Part shown: one piece after another, positions 42,754-50,105 of the stretch
Numbering within the stretch: position 1 is the first letter of the stretch
Layout: every line of letters starts with the position of its first letter
Source of the DNA: Bacillus sp. FJAT-42376
GTDB lineage: Bacteria > Bacillota > Bacilli > Bacillales > Bacillaceae
Assembly: GCF_003816055.1 (NCBI RefSeq)
Contig: NZ_CP033906.1
Span: 2,976,001-3,040,000, forward strand
DNA length: 64,000 nt
Direction of reading: 5' to 3'
Notes under the pieces: model-generated
Database searches by the model: none
What the model saw: the letters and a program-made list of their open reading frames with translations, nothing else
What the model was told of the DNA's origin: nothing
Program-made: the position numbers and the translations under genes

Positions 42754-42755
42754 AA

Positions 42756-42947
42756 TCATCGTCTCTCTTTCCTTTTCCTCACCCAAAGCATAATCGAAAA
42801 CGGCAGCACCCCAAACCACCTGCTCCAAAAAGGAGTTCGCATTTCCTTTTTAATCTCTTTTTGCTGCTGCCGCTGTTCTTTAGGTGTATCCATATATTTT
42901 ACGACTTGCTGGGTTACATATTTCACATAGTCATTGGATGACATCAT
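42756..42947 (-). CDS. yqzE: YqzE family protein
   Basis: This small protein of about 63 residues reads MMSSNDYVKYVTQQVVKYMD, then a Gln/Lys-rich helix and a C-terminal hydrophobic segment FWSRWFGVLPFSIMLW ending in basic residues. It matches B. subtilis YqzE, which also follows comGG. GGAGGG lies 3-6 nt before two consecutive ATG codons. Function is unknown; the tail suggests membrane association. Confidence 0.85.
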   Translation of the reverse strand: MMSSNDYVKYVTQQVVKYMDTPKEQRQQQKEIKKEMRTPFWSRWFGVLPFSIMLWVRKRKERR

Positions 42948-42952
42948 GATCC

Positions 42953-42983
42953 CTCCTGTCCTTGTCCCTATTATGGACAGGAG
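42953..42983. promoter_or_regulatory. Hairpin covering the yqzE ribosome binding site
   Basis: CTCCTGTCC and GGACAGGAG form a perfect 9-bp stem with a 13-nt loop. On the minus strand the second arm contains the yqzE GGAG. On the plus strand it looks like a terminator (TTTCTTTTT follows) for antisense transcripts. Confidence 0.5.
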
Positions 42984-42990
42984 TTTCTTT

Positions 42991-43482
42991 TTATAATCTT
43001 GAGATGATCTCAAGGGCAACCGCTTCCGGAGGTTTTCCAGTTGTGTCAATCGGAACGGATCCATCCAGGTAGAACGGTTTTCTGCTGATAAAAAGGTCTT
43101 TCATTTGGTCTTTGTTCTTTTCCCGCAGAAGCGGCCGGGCTGTATCCTCTTCCAGTCTCCCGTAAAGAACGTCAAAATCACAGTTTAAAAAGAAAATCTT
43201 CCCAAGCTTTTTCAGCAGCGTGCGATTTTCTTCTTTTATCACAATGCCTCCGCCGGTTGTAATCACCGCAGGTGCTTTCGGCAGATCATGGAGGATTTCA
43301 GTTTCAGCAAGACGGAATCTTTCTTCTCCATATGCAGAAAAGATTTCTTTTACCTGCATGCGGAATTTTTCTTCCAGCAGATGATCTGTATCGTACACAG
43401 GAATGTTTAATTTCTTTCCAAGCTCAATCCCGGCTGTTGTTTTTCCCGCTCCCATAAATCCTGTTAAAATAATTAATTCCAC
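42991..43482 (-). CDS. aroK: Shikimate kinase
   Basis: This 163-residue kinase phosphorylates shikimate in aromatic amino acid synthesis. Visible motifs are Walker A GFMGAGKTT (about residues 8-16), the substrate-binding DTDHLLE and ITTGGGIVI, and the lid LEEDTARPLL. Length is normal. It lies between comGG and yqzE. B. subtilis has yqzG here and aroK elsewhere, but a comG-linked shikimate kinase gene occurs in other Bacillaceae. Confidence 0.95.
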   Translation of the reverse strand: MELIILTGFMGAGKTTAGIELGKKLNIPVYDTDHLLEEKFRMQVKEIFSAYGEERFRLAETEILHDLPKAPAVITTGGGIVIKEENRTLLKKLGKIFFLNCDFDVLYGRLEEDTARPLLREKNKDQMKDLFISRKPFYLDGSVPIDTTGKPPEAVALEIISRL

Positions 43483-43539
43483 TTAGATCACTCCGTTAAT
43501 TCGATGGTTTCTATCATACATCGAACAAGGGGACGGAGT

Positions 43540-43920
43540 CTACCATTCATTCCAATTTGATATTTGTATTGTGCGGATGTTTAAATCATACGAAGCATGA
43601 AAAACAGGCTCTTTTTTCAGCCTGAATTCCAGATCAACCGTTCTTCTATCAGCAGAAGCTCGAGCAATAGAAAATCGAATTGTTCCAGCTGTGTCTTCCA
43701 TGATCAGCTCCCCTTCCTCTCCTGTCACCGCTTTTTTGAAAGATTGAGAAGCACCAGTAGAAATGAGGTGCTGCAGCAGATAAAAGTTTTTTGTATCCTC
43801 ATAATACTTTTTTTCAATGATCAGCATTTGTGCCAGGTGGAGGGCCGTCATTAGAAATAGCAAAATCAGCATGACAGTAAATGGATAGATAAAACCGTTA
43901 GGCCGCTTATTTATGACCAT
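43540..43920 (-). CDS. comGG: Competence pseudopilus protein ComGG
   Basis: This 126-residue protein has one N-terminal membrane helix (FIYPFTVMLILLFLMTALHL) and a small extracytoplasmic domain. It lacks a full prepilin motif, as does ComGG of B. subtilis. It is a minor component needed for pseudopilus assembly in DNA uptake. It overlaps comGF by 14 nt and is the last comG gene. Confidence 0.85.
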   Translation of the reverse strand: MVINKRPNGFIYPFTVMLILLFLMTALHLAQMLIIEKKYYEDTKNFYLLQHLISTGASQSFKKAVTGEEGELIMEDTAGTIRFSIARASADRRTVDLEFRLKKEPVFHASYDLNIRTIQISNWNEW

Positions 43921-44350
43921 ATATGAGAGACCCGACCGATACTGAACGGGATTTCCCGCTCTTACTGATCACACGAATGGTAATGAGTCCGTTAGAAGCT
44001 TTCATCTCTGCCTTTTGTACTTTCTGCAGGATAATTTCATTGCCTGTATGATTGATTTGCCTTCTTACATAGGTGTTATATCGCTGATACGTGACGGTCT
44101 GCCCCAGTCCGTTGCGGAAAGAGAGAGTCTCACCTGTGACGGCAGGATTTTCGGCAGCTTTGAGTTCGTTGACTGCCTGTTCACTGAAAAACTCCCACTC
44201 AAGATGGCTTATATCACTGTATCCTTCAATGGACTTGTAGAAAAAAAGGAGAAGGGGAAGCAGGGAGGACACAATTAAGCTGAAAATCCCGAGGGAAAGC
44301 AGCATATTCAAAAATGAAAAGCCTTTCGAATCAGTGAATTTGGAAGCAAT
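43907..44350 (-). CDS. comGF: Competence pseudopilus protein ComGF
   Basis: This pseudopilin-like protein of about 147 residues contains DSKGFSFLNMLLSLGIFSLI, a prepilin-like cleavage segment, then a helix and the ComGF domain. Start choice is difficult: no ATG/GTG/TTG lies between the comGE frame overlap and the prepilin motif. A frame start at ATT (44350, behind AAAGAGA) would include the motif; ATG at 44305 would begin inside it. I give the ATT start with low certainty. Confidence 0.75.
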   Translation of the reverse strand: MASKFTDSKGFSFLNMLLSLGIFSLIVSSLLPLLLFFYKSIEGYSDISHLEWEFFSEQAVNELKAAENPAVTGETLSFRNGLGQTVTYQRYNTYVRRQINHTGNEIILQKVQKAEMKASNGLITIRVISKSGKSRSVSVGSLIYGHK

Positions 44351-44651
44351 ATTCTCTTTCGTTGCTTTGGACGTCTTTCCAGGATAAACAGGACTGATCA
44401 GACTTGTTTTGAATGGTATACGAAACTCCCCCCACTTCAATGTATTCCGTTTCAGCAAGGCTTTTCCCAGCCATTCTGTCCCGGGTATAGCTTTGCAGGT
44501 ATTTTATTGATTGAATCTCCAAGCGTGCATTTTCCCTTTGCTGCATAACCGTGACAATAACCGGAAGCAGGGTCAGCACAGCCATACACCATATTGAAAA
44601 AGAGGCAATGGATTCAAGAAGCGAGAAGCCATTATACTTTTTTAACAACAA
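44331..44651 (-). CDS. comGE: Competence pseudopilin ComGE
   Basis: This 106-residue protein carries the prepilin peptidase motif YNGFSLLES followed by a hydrophobic helix (IASFSIWCMAVLTLLPVIVT). It is a minor pseudopilin of the ComG apparatus. It overlaps comGD by 20 nt and comGF by about 20 nt, which implies coupled translation. Confidence 0.85.
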   Translation of the reverse strand: MLLKKYNGFSLLESIASFSIWCMAVLTLLPVIVTVMQQRENARLEIQSIKYLQSYTRDRMAGKSLAETEYIEVGGVSYTIQNKSDQSCLSWKDVQSNEREYCFQIH

Positions 44652-45093
44652 ACCGCCCCTTCCCCAAATAAAATGTCACTCTATACGCTTGTTTTCTATA
44701 CATAATCCCTACCGTACCGCTATCCGATATATTGCCGTTCGTAAGAAAGGTGACCTTCAGGCCTAAAGACTCCATCACGATTTTCATTCCTTCCGGAAGT
44801 TTTCGGCTGAGGAGATCTTTCGTTTCAGCAGCCCTTCCGTGTCTGATCCGATAGCCGGTCTCATCCTGATTAAAAATAAGGGTGCATGGTATTCTCGTCA
44901 TCACGGCATGCTGCTGCGCAAATAAAATATCCTTTTGAAACTGCTCAAAAAAGTGTTCAGCCAACAGCTCTTCCTGTACGGGCTGAAAATGAAGAAGAGC
45001 CGTTAACGACAGGACCGTAAATATGGAAAGAACGAGCAGGGCCTCAATAAGAGTAAAGCCGTTCTTCTTATTTCGATGCTTCAACAACGGCAC
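44632..45093 (-). CDS. comGD: Competence pseudopilin ComGD
   Basis: This 153-residue pseudopilin has the motif KKNGFTLIEALLVLSIFTVL and a C-terminal beta-rich domain. ComC (prepilin peptidase) would cleave after the glycine. The start is GTG at 45093 without a clear ribosome binding site, overlapping comGC by 26 nt, so coupling is likely. Confidence 0.9.
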   Translation of the reverse strand: MPLLKHRNKKNGFTLIEALLVLSIFTVLSLTALLHFQPVQEELLAEHFFEQFQKDILFAQQHAVMTRIPCTLIFNQDETGYRIRHGRAAETKDLLSRKLPEGMKIVMESLGLKVTFLTNGNISDSGTVGIMYRKQAYRVTFYLGKGRFVVKKV

Positions 45094-45367
45094 CGTTTGT
45101 ATCCAATGTTACTTCACTGCCATCCGGGCATTTGTTCGATTTAATATAGCCTTCCGTTTTTAAATCTGCAATGGTTGGCACCTTCTCTTTATTCATCCGG
45201 TAGGCTTCAGCTTGAGCAGAAATCATATTCCGCAAGCCGGAACAGCCTTTGTTCTGTATATTGCTGCTGTGATTTGCGATATTAGGAATGGTGACAAGCA
45301 AAAGAATGGTAATGACAAGGAGAACAATGAGCATTTCAATAAGGGTGAAGCCTTTTTGTTTTTTCAT
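45068..45367 (-). CDS. comGC: Major competence pseudopilin ComGC
   Basis: This 99-residue major pseudopilin begins MKKQKGFTLIEMLIVLLVIT with the glycine/glutamate cleavage site, and has two cysteines (KGCSGLRN and NKCPDGSE) for the intramolecular disulfide made by BdbCD. Length is normal. GGAGGGAATTTTC precedes the ATG. Confidence 0.95.
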   Translation of the reverse strand: MKKQKGFTLIEMLIVLLVITILLLVTIPNIANHSSNIQNKGCSGLRNMISAQAEAYRMNKEKVPTIADLKTEGYIKSNKCPDGSEVTLDTNGAVVEASK

Positions 45368-45379
45368 GAAAATTCCCTC

Positions 45380-46405
45380 CTAAATTTGATTGATCATCTG
45401 ATACATCGGGAGAATCATAGAAAGATAAACAAGGAGAACGATAAGCCCGACCACACTGAAAATAACTGGCTGAATGACCGCTGCTGCTGCGGAAAGTGCT
45501 GATTCCAGCCTTGTGAGTGTATACTGGCTGTACGTATACAGCTCCCGGTGCAGCCTCCCGTTCTTTTGGCCATAAGCGGCGATTTCTCGAAGCTGTGGGT
45601 CATAGTGGACCACGTCGAAAAGACCTTCAAAATGTTCCCCGTTTTTTAACCGGGCGATCATTCTATTTGCTTCTTCACTGAAAAACGGGTGCAGACTCTG
45701 TTCTTTGAAGATCAGCAGGCTCTCATAATAAGACAAGCCTCCCTTCAGCAGATTGCTAAGCTGAAGGCTGATATAATAGCTGTTAAAAAGCTTTAATCCT
45801 TCACGCAGCAAAGGAATTCTCATAAGAAGCCCCATCTGTTTAGAGGGTTTCATTTTTCTAAAGGAAAGAAAATAAAAGGCAGAACAAAGAACGGCAATGA
45901 CCGGAAGAACTGATGCAAAGGCAGATATGAACTGAAAACTGCCGAAAAGGACTGTGTTTAAAAAGGAAGGCTTCATATTCATGGAATCGTATACAGAGAG
46001 AAATTGCGGGGCAATTACATGCTGAACAATATATAAAACACCGAACATAATTAAAATGAGAAGAACGGGATATCTGAGCATTTTTTCAATTTTTTTATAC
46101 TGGTCCTGTTTCCTTTGCAGAAGCTCGGCACTCTCATTCAGTGAGAAAGCCAGATCTCCATGCTGCTCAGCAAAAAATAAATACGTCACTACATCACGCT
46201 GAAATTTGAGCTGGTGCATAATCTGAAAAAATGGAATTCCTCTTTTCAGTTCTTCCAGACAGTGCTGAAGGTCCGCTCTTTTCTTTTTATCTATCTGCAA
46301 AGATAAAAAGCGAATCGCTTCGTCCAGTGAGTATCCTTTCTGAATAAGACCGTTTAACCGGGTAATAAAGAGGGCCTGTTCCCGGCTTTTCCACCTACTC
46401 TTCAT
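45380..46405 (-). CDS. comGB: Competence type II-like membrane platform ComGB
   Basis: This protein of about 341 residues has the two T2SSF domains (LFITRLNGLIQKGYSLDEAI and LQLSNLLKGGLSYYESLLIF) and three membrane helices. It is the inner-membrane assembly platform of the DNA-uptake pseudopilus. ATG at 46405 is preferred (MKSRWKSREQALF); it overlaps the comGA end by 11 nt. Longer frames upstream lie entirely within comGA. Confidence 0.9.
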   Translation of the reverse strand: MKSRWKSREQALFITRLNGLIQKGYSLDEAIRFLSLQIDKKKRADLQHCLEELKRGIPFFQIMHQLKFQRDVVTYLFFAEQHGDLAFSLNESAELLQRKQDQYKKIEKMLRYPVLLILIMFGVLYIVQHVIAPQFLSVYDSMNMKPSFLNTVLFGSFQFISAFASVLPVIAVLCSAFYFLSFRKMKPSKQMGLLMRIPLLREGLKLFNSYYISLQLSNLLKGGLSYYESLLIFKEQSLHPFFSEEANRMIARLKNGEHFEGLFDVVHYDPQLREIAAYGQKNGRLHRELYTYSQYTLTRLESALSAAAAVIQPVIFSVVGLIVLLVYLSMILPMYQMINQI

Positions 46406-47462
46406 TTGAAAAGATCCATCTGTGATATGTATTTTGGGATAAATAGCCGAGCGCAATCCCTTTTTTTATCACGTCTTTTAAAGTAGGATAGTCCGTCCCG
46501 TCTCTTGCCCCTCTCGTCTGATGAAAAGCTGCCGTAAGATTTCTTCCGTATAACAGTTCGAAAACTGCTGCTTTTCGGGTCTTTCTCATTTTTTTGCAGA
46601 ATGGCGAGCACTTTCCGGCACAGTATGGGCATTTTAAATCCACCAGTCTTTGAGCGGACACTGCAATCAGAGTTTGCTCCATTTCAGCCTGCGGAACACC
46701 AAATTCAAGCAGGCGATAAAGGGCACCCTCGGCATTTCTTGTGTGCATGGTGCTAAGGACAAGGTGTCCGGTAAGGGCAGCGCGTATAGCGATTTTAGCG
46801 GTTTCCGAGTCTCTTATTTCTCCTACCATGATAATATCAGGATCGTGTCTTAATATGGCTCTCAAACCAGCAGCATAGGTGATTCCTGCTTTTTCATTCA
46901 CCTGAACCTGCATCATTTCCTGATACTTCGCTTCAACCGGATCCTCAAGGGTAATAATGTTCCGGTTGAAATGTTTTTTGGCATGATTGAGGAGTGTATA
47001 AAGGGTGGTCGTCTTGCCGGAGCCTGTCGGGCCTGTAAAAATCATGAGACCATGAGAATGATAGAAGAACGAAAGAAGTTTTTTCGTGGCAGAAGGAAAG
47101 AGAGAGATGCGTGAAACAAGGGGAACTTTTTCATAAGAGAGGAGCCGGATTACCATGCTCTCTTCATAAATGGTCGGCAAAGTAGAAAGGCGAACGGGAA
47201 TTTCCTGATTTCCAGAAGGGACCGAAAGAGATCCGCTTTGTGGTTTCCGGCGTTCCCCTATATCCATCGAGGCTGCAAATTTCAGATGCGAGATCAGCCG
47301 CTGCGACATTTCCTTTGGCAGCTGCTGCTGCTTTAATAGATCATCATCAATTCTATACAGAATCTCCGTATAATGTTCTTTCGGTACAATATGAATATCG
47401 GATGCTTGAAGTTCGATTGCCTGTATGACTATGTTTGAACACAACGCTTCTATTTCCTGCAC
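46395..47462 (-). CDS. comGA: Competence traffic ATPase ComGA
   Basis: This GspE/PilB-type ATPase of about 355 residues has ASDIHIVPKE, Walker A GPTGSGKTT, the Asp box ITLEDPVEAK and Walker B ILRHDPDIIMVGEIRD, plus a cysteine pair CPYC and CSPFC in the C-terminal part. It powers pseudopilus assembly. GTG at 47462 is chosen because AAAGGGGGG lies before it and because the product (VQEIEALCSNIVIQAIELQ) then aligns with the start of B. subtilis ComGA; an ATG 52 codons upstream is not supported. First gene of the comG operon. Confidence 0.94.
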   Translation of the reverse strand: MQEIEALCSNIVIQAIELQASDIHIVPKEHYTEILYRIDDDLLKQQQLPKEMSQRLISHLKFAASMDIGERRKPQSGSLSVPSGNQEIPVRLSTLPTIYEESMVIRLLSYEKVPLVSRISLFPSATKKLLSFFYHSHGLMIFTGPTGSGKTTTLYTLLNHAKKHFNRNIITLEDPVEAKYQEMMQVQVNEKAGITYAAGLRAILRHDPDIIMVGEIRDSETAKIAIRAALTGHLVLSTMHTRNAEGALYRLLEFGVPQAEMEQTLIAVSAQRLVDLKCPYCAGKCSPFCKKMRKTRKAAVFELLYGRNLTAAFHQTRGARDGTDYPTLKDVIKKGIALGYLSQNTYHRWIFSNEE

Positions 47463-47577
47463 TGGCTGCCCCCCTTTATCCTGATTGATTTGAAGTATAT
47501 CTCTAATTAAAGAATGCGTCACCTTGAGATATATTGATTTTGATAGGTGATTCTTAAAGAAAATGAAATTATGTACA

Positions 47578-47608
47578 TAAAAAAAAACCGTTTTCTTGTC
47601 AAAACGGC
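47578..47608 (-). terminator. Terminator of the 47.6-kb unknown gene
   Basis: CCGTTTT and AAAACGG pair around a 6-nt loop and are followed by nine T residues on the minus strand, upstream of comGA. Confidence 0.85.
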
Positions 47609-47624
47609 TAAATTTCATACTTTT

Positions 47625-47867
47625 TTATTCGGTAACATAATAAATATAGGTCTTGGTTTTTCTTTTCAATAGTGAGGACTTTTCATAATAAATTCTATAG
47701 CCGCTCTGCAGGGATTCATGTCCTGCATACTTTAGCTTACTCTCTTTAGCAAATTCTTTCGTCGCATCAATGATGCTTGCTCCTCTTGATACAAAAACCG
47801 GATGATCGTAGCTGGTTGTTATGGTTTGCATATTAATGCCTTCAAGAAAAAATTTATAATCACTCAC
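47625..47867 (-). CDS. Small unknown protein with SinR-type operator
   Basis: This soluble protein of about 80 residues reads SDYKFFLEGINMQTITTSYD, then HPVFVSRGASIIDATKEF and a basic C-terminus rich in Lys/Tyr. I recognise no family. GTG at 47867 is chosen because AAGGGG lies 9 nt upstream; ATG three codons earlier is too close. It is monocistronic: a terminator follows, and an inverted SinR-type site lies about 20 nt before the start. It may be a further member of the biofilm regulon. Confidence 0.55.
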   Translation of the reverse strand: MSDYKFFLEGINMQTITTSYDHPVFVSRGASIIDATKEFAKESKLKYAGHESLQSGYRIYYEKSSLLKRKTKTYIYYVTE

Positions 47868-47882
47868 ACTTTCCATCCCCTT

Positions 47883-47903
47883 GTTTTCTTTATAAAGAAC
47901 AAC
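47883..47903 (-). promoter_or_regulatory. SinR-type operator before the 47.6-kb gene
   Basis: The site reads TTTCTTTATAAAGAAC with flanking GTT and AAC; it is nearly identical to the box at 22672-22686 in front of the lasso cluster. A TATTAT just upstream on the minus strand could be the -10. Confidence 0.55.
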
Positions 47904-47988
47904 ATAGGTATAATATACCATTTAAAATAGCGATTAACAAGAGAAAAATGGAGAATCCTCATTATTTTGTATCTTTGAGAGAACAAAA

Positions 47989-48013
47989 AAAATCACCCGC
48001 AAGGTGATTTTTA
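47989..48013 (-). terminator. Terminator of the mgsR/spx-like gene
   Basis: AAAATCACC and GGTGATTTT pair around a 4- to 6-nt loop, with T-rich sequence following on the minus strand. Confidence 0.8.
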
Positions 48014-48391
48014 TGATACGGACATATGAAGATGGCTGGTTTTTGCCAGTTTGCTGAGCGCCTGCGGATTGTAGCCGACGACCAGCTTTTTGCCGTCTGT
48101 CAGAATGGGTCTCCGCAGCAGTTTCGGTTCATCGGAAAGCAGTTTGAGAAGAGAGGAAAGATTCATGTCTTCAATATCCAGGTCGAGTTCTTTAAACGTT
48201 TGACTTCTCGTAGCCAGAATTTCATCAATTCCATCCGTTGTGAGCTGGAGGATTTGTTTAAGCTCTTCTTCATTAGGAGTTTCCCGGAACATGTGTCTTT
48301 CTTCAAAGTCGACTTCGTTTGCTTTCAGCCAGTGTTTCGTTTTTCTGCATGATGTACAGCTTGGATAAGTGAAAAAAGTCAAATCGCTCAT
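48011..48391 (-). CDS. mgsR: Spx/MgsR-family RNA polymerase-binding regulator
   Basis: This ArsC-fold protein of about 126 residues begins MSDLTFFTYPSCTSCRKTKH with a CxxC redox switch, and continues KEL-D-type blocks and LLRRPILTDGKKLVVGYNP, typical of Spx and MgsR (YqgZ). It binds the RNA polymerase alpha subunit and redirects transcription under stress. Position next to comG and yqgY matches yqgZ/mgsR. ATG at 48391 has GGAGGAATTAAAA upstream. A direct-repeat array lies 73-101 nt before it. Confidence 0.85.
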   Translation of the reverse strand: MSDLTFFTYPSCTSCRKTKHWLKANEVDFEERHMFRETPNEEELKQILQLTTDGIDEILATRSQTFKELDLDIEDMNLSSLLKLLSDEPKLLRRPILTDGKKLVVGYNPQALSKLAKTSHLHMSVS

Positions 48392-48463
48392 TTTTAATTC
48401 CTCCTTATTTATGGTCAAAGGCTTATATATGGCTAAGTAAGTATTTTTATCTCTGTATTTGTA

Positions 48464-48492
48464 TTGTACATCAGTTGTACACGTTTTGTACA
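48464..48492. repeat. Three TTGTACA direct repeats with 11-bp period
   Basis: TTGTACA occurs at 48464-48470, 48475-48481 and 48486-48492, each separated by 4 nt (TCAG, CGTT). The 11-bp spacing places the copies on one face of the helix upstream of mgsR, as for response-regulator operators. Confidence 0.7.
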
Positions 48493-48689
48493 TCAATATG
48501 CACCAAATAAATTTGACAGCCTTAAATTTAGGATCCGTCTTTCTCTTCAGGTTTTCTTAAATATTTTTCAGCTTTAGAAACAACCGCATCAGCAGGCATC
48601 ATCAGTGCAATCTTTGTTTCGTTTCTCCTCTCTGCACGCTTCCTGGATCGCCGGTCCGTGTTAAAGTTTTCAACAAATGTAAACGCTTA

Positions 48690-48719
48690 TTTACAATGAA
48701 AGGAAATGTCCTTTATAAT
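48690..48719 (+). promoter_or_regulatory. yqgY sigma-A-type promoter
   Basis: TTTACA (48690-48695) and TATAAT (48714-48719) are 18 bp apart, about 40 nt before the yqgY start. Confidence 0.6.
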
Positions 48720-48758
48720 AAAAGAGGATGGACTAGAGGGGTAAGGGAGGAATGGCAT

Positions 48759-49004
48759 ATGGATCGGATGTTTCGTGTGCTCGGATTCTGGACTGGGATC
48801 TTTGCAGTCATGTTTTACTTAGGGGGAATGGAAGAAACCTCATTGCTTTTCTTTGCACAAACGGTATTTTTTGTCTTTTTATCCTATCTTAAATTATCAG
48901 AGCGCATGTACATTTATATTTTCGGTGCTTATTTAACGGTTTTCTTTGTTGGCTTTACGTACTGGACTACATTTATGATGGTTCCTGGTCAAGGGGGCCA
49001 TTAA
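48759..49004 (+). CDS. yqgY: YqgY, DUF2626 membrane protein
   Basis: This 81-residue protein has three predicted membrane helices and reads MDRMFRVLGFWTGIFAVMFY and FFVFLSYLKLSERMYIYIFG, the highly conserved DUF2626 pattern of Bacillaceae. Function is unknown. ATG at 48759 has GGGAGG at good spacing; an upstream in-frame ATG lacks support. It is followed by a bidirectional terminator. Confidence 0.9.
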   Translation: MDRMFRVLGFWTGIFAVMFYLGGMEETSLLFFAQTVFFVFLSYLKLSERMYIYIFGAYLTVFFVGFTYWTTFMMVPGQGGH

Positions 49005-49027
49005 TCATTGGAAGAATTGGATAAGAA

Positions 49028-49062
49028 CAGAAAAGAGGCTGAATTTTCAGCCTCTTTTCTTA
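49028..49062. terminator. Bidirectional terminator between yqgY and the methyltransferase gene
   Basis: AAAAGAGGCTGA and TCAGCCTCTTTT form a perfect 12-bp stem with loop ATTT, with T-rich sequence on both sides in the relevant directions. Confidence 0.9.
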
Positions 49063-50102
49063 TGAATCATAATGTAGAATGATTCACTCATCCCTTCCTG
49101 CGAGAGAAGAGATCTAATTGCCCGGTTCTGCTTTGCTGTGCCGGAAAAAGGGTTCGGATCATACGTATCTTCAAGAAAGTCAGAAAGGCCGTTACCCCAA
49201 AAAAAGTCGGATTGTTTTTGTACAGAAATATCCTGCCACCCAAATTCTCCTGTCTTTTTTAAATAAACATCCAAAGGAATATCATAGGTAAGGTCCATTT
49301 CAAATGGATAAGCCAGGGGATTCGAAATAAGAGTGTGATTTTTAAATCCCCGGATGGTTCCTTCCCTTCTCGTATTCAGCTGTTCAGAGAAGTGGCCATA
49401 GTCCGCAGTAATGACATAGGCATCGCGCATCTTGTGATTCATCTCTTCGAGCATACACAGCATGGCTAAAGGAACCTCCGCTCTATAACCTTCCTGCAGT
49501 TTAATCCCTGACCATTCCAAATACTGGGCAATCAGGTAATCCTGCTTCCCTTCTTTTTGTTTGAAAACGAGCGAGCCATGATCATCCGTGCCTACGCCAA
49601 TTTCCACTGGCTGTCCATTGTCCATTTCCACAAGTTTTACAGGCATCGCATCAAATAGTTCGTTCGAGAAGATTACGCCTGAAAATTCGTCCGGAAGCTC
49701 ACTGAGCGAGGATAGAATGCTTACATTGAGATGCTGAAGGCGGAGAGAATGATAAGGACTTTTTTCTATACAAAAAACCTTGCCTTCTTTATACGAATCG
49801 GGAGACTGCTTCTCCCATTCTTCTAAAAAAGCGCGGATGAACTTCCCCGTTCCGCTTCCAGCTTCACAAAAGACCGGAGGAATTTCCCCGGTCTCTGTTT
49901 TTTTTATAAACCATCTTGCAACAAGGACACCATATAATTTTGATACAGAACTCGTTGTGTAAAAGTCCCCTTCTTTGCCGATTTTAGGATGCCTGGACAT
50001 GTAATAGCCGGCATCCGGATCGTACAAAGACATCTCCATGTAATCATCAAAGGGCAGAAATCCTTTGTTTCTCTCGATGTTTTTAAATATAACGTTCACC
50101 AT
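49047..50102 (-). CDS. MidA/COG1565-type SAM-dependent methyltransferase
   Basis: This 351-residue class I methyltransferase has the family start GFLPFDDYMEMSLYDPDAGYY, GDFYTTSSVSKLYG, SAM motif CEAGSGTGKF and FSNELFDAMPVKLVE. The eukaryotic member NDUFAF7/MidA methylates an arginine of a complex I subunit; the bacterial substrate is unknown. It lies 3 nt downstream of the metallo-hydrolase gene yqgX and is cotranscribed with it. Confidence 0.87.
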   Translation of the reverse strand: MVNVIFKNIERNKGFLPFDDYMEMSLYDPDAGYYMSRHPKIGKEGDFYTTSSVSKLYGVLVARWFIKKTETGEIPPVFCEAGSGTGKFIRAFLEEWEKQSPDSYKEGKVFCIEKSPYHSLRLQHLNVSILSSLSELPDEFSGVIFSNELFDAMPVKLVEMDNGQPVEIGVGTDDHGSLVFKQKEGKQDYLIAQYLEWSGIKLQEGYRAEVPLAMLCMLEEMNHKMRDAYVITADYGHFSEQLNTRREGTIRGFKNHTLISNPLAYPFEMDLTYDIPLDVYLKKTGEFGWQDISVQKQSDFFWGNGLSDFLEDTYDPNPFSGTAKQNRAIRSLLSQEGMSESFYIMIHKKRG

Positions 50103-50105
50103 TCG

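Noticed and set aside
9185..42755. Integrative element or transposon carrying the island
   Set aside because: I looked for transposase, integrase, relaxase, tRNA borders and terminal repeats and saw none.
47463..47618. 52-codon N-terminal extension of ComGA
   Set aside because: Hydrophobic/aromatic translation over an AT-rich leader. The GTG with AAAGGGGGG gives a protein that aligns with known ComGA starts.
48540..48690. Minus-strand frame of about 50 codons (RRSRKRAERRNETKIALMMP...)
   Set aside because: The frame is open but has no ATG/GTG/TTG before its last 20 codons and no ribosome binding site at a usable distance; coding is unproven.
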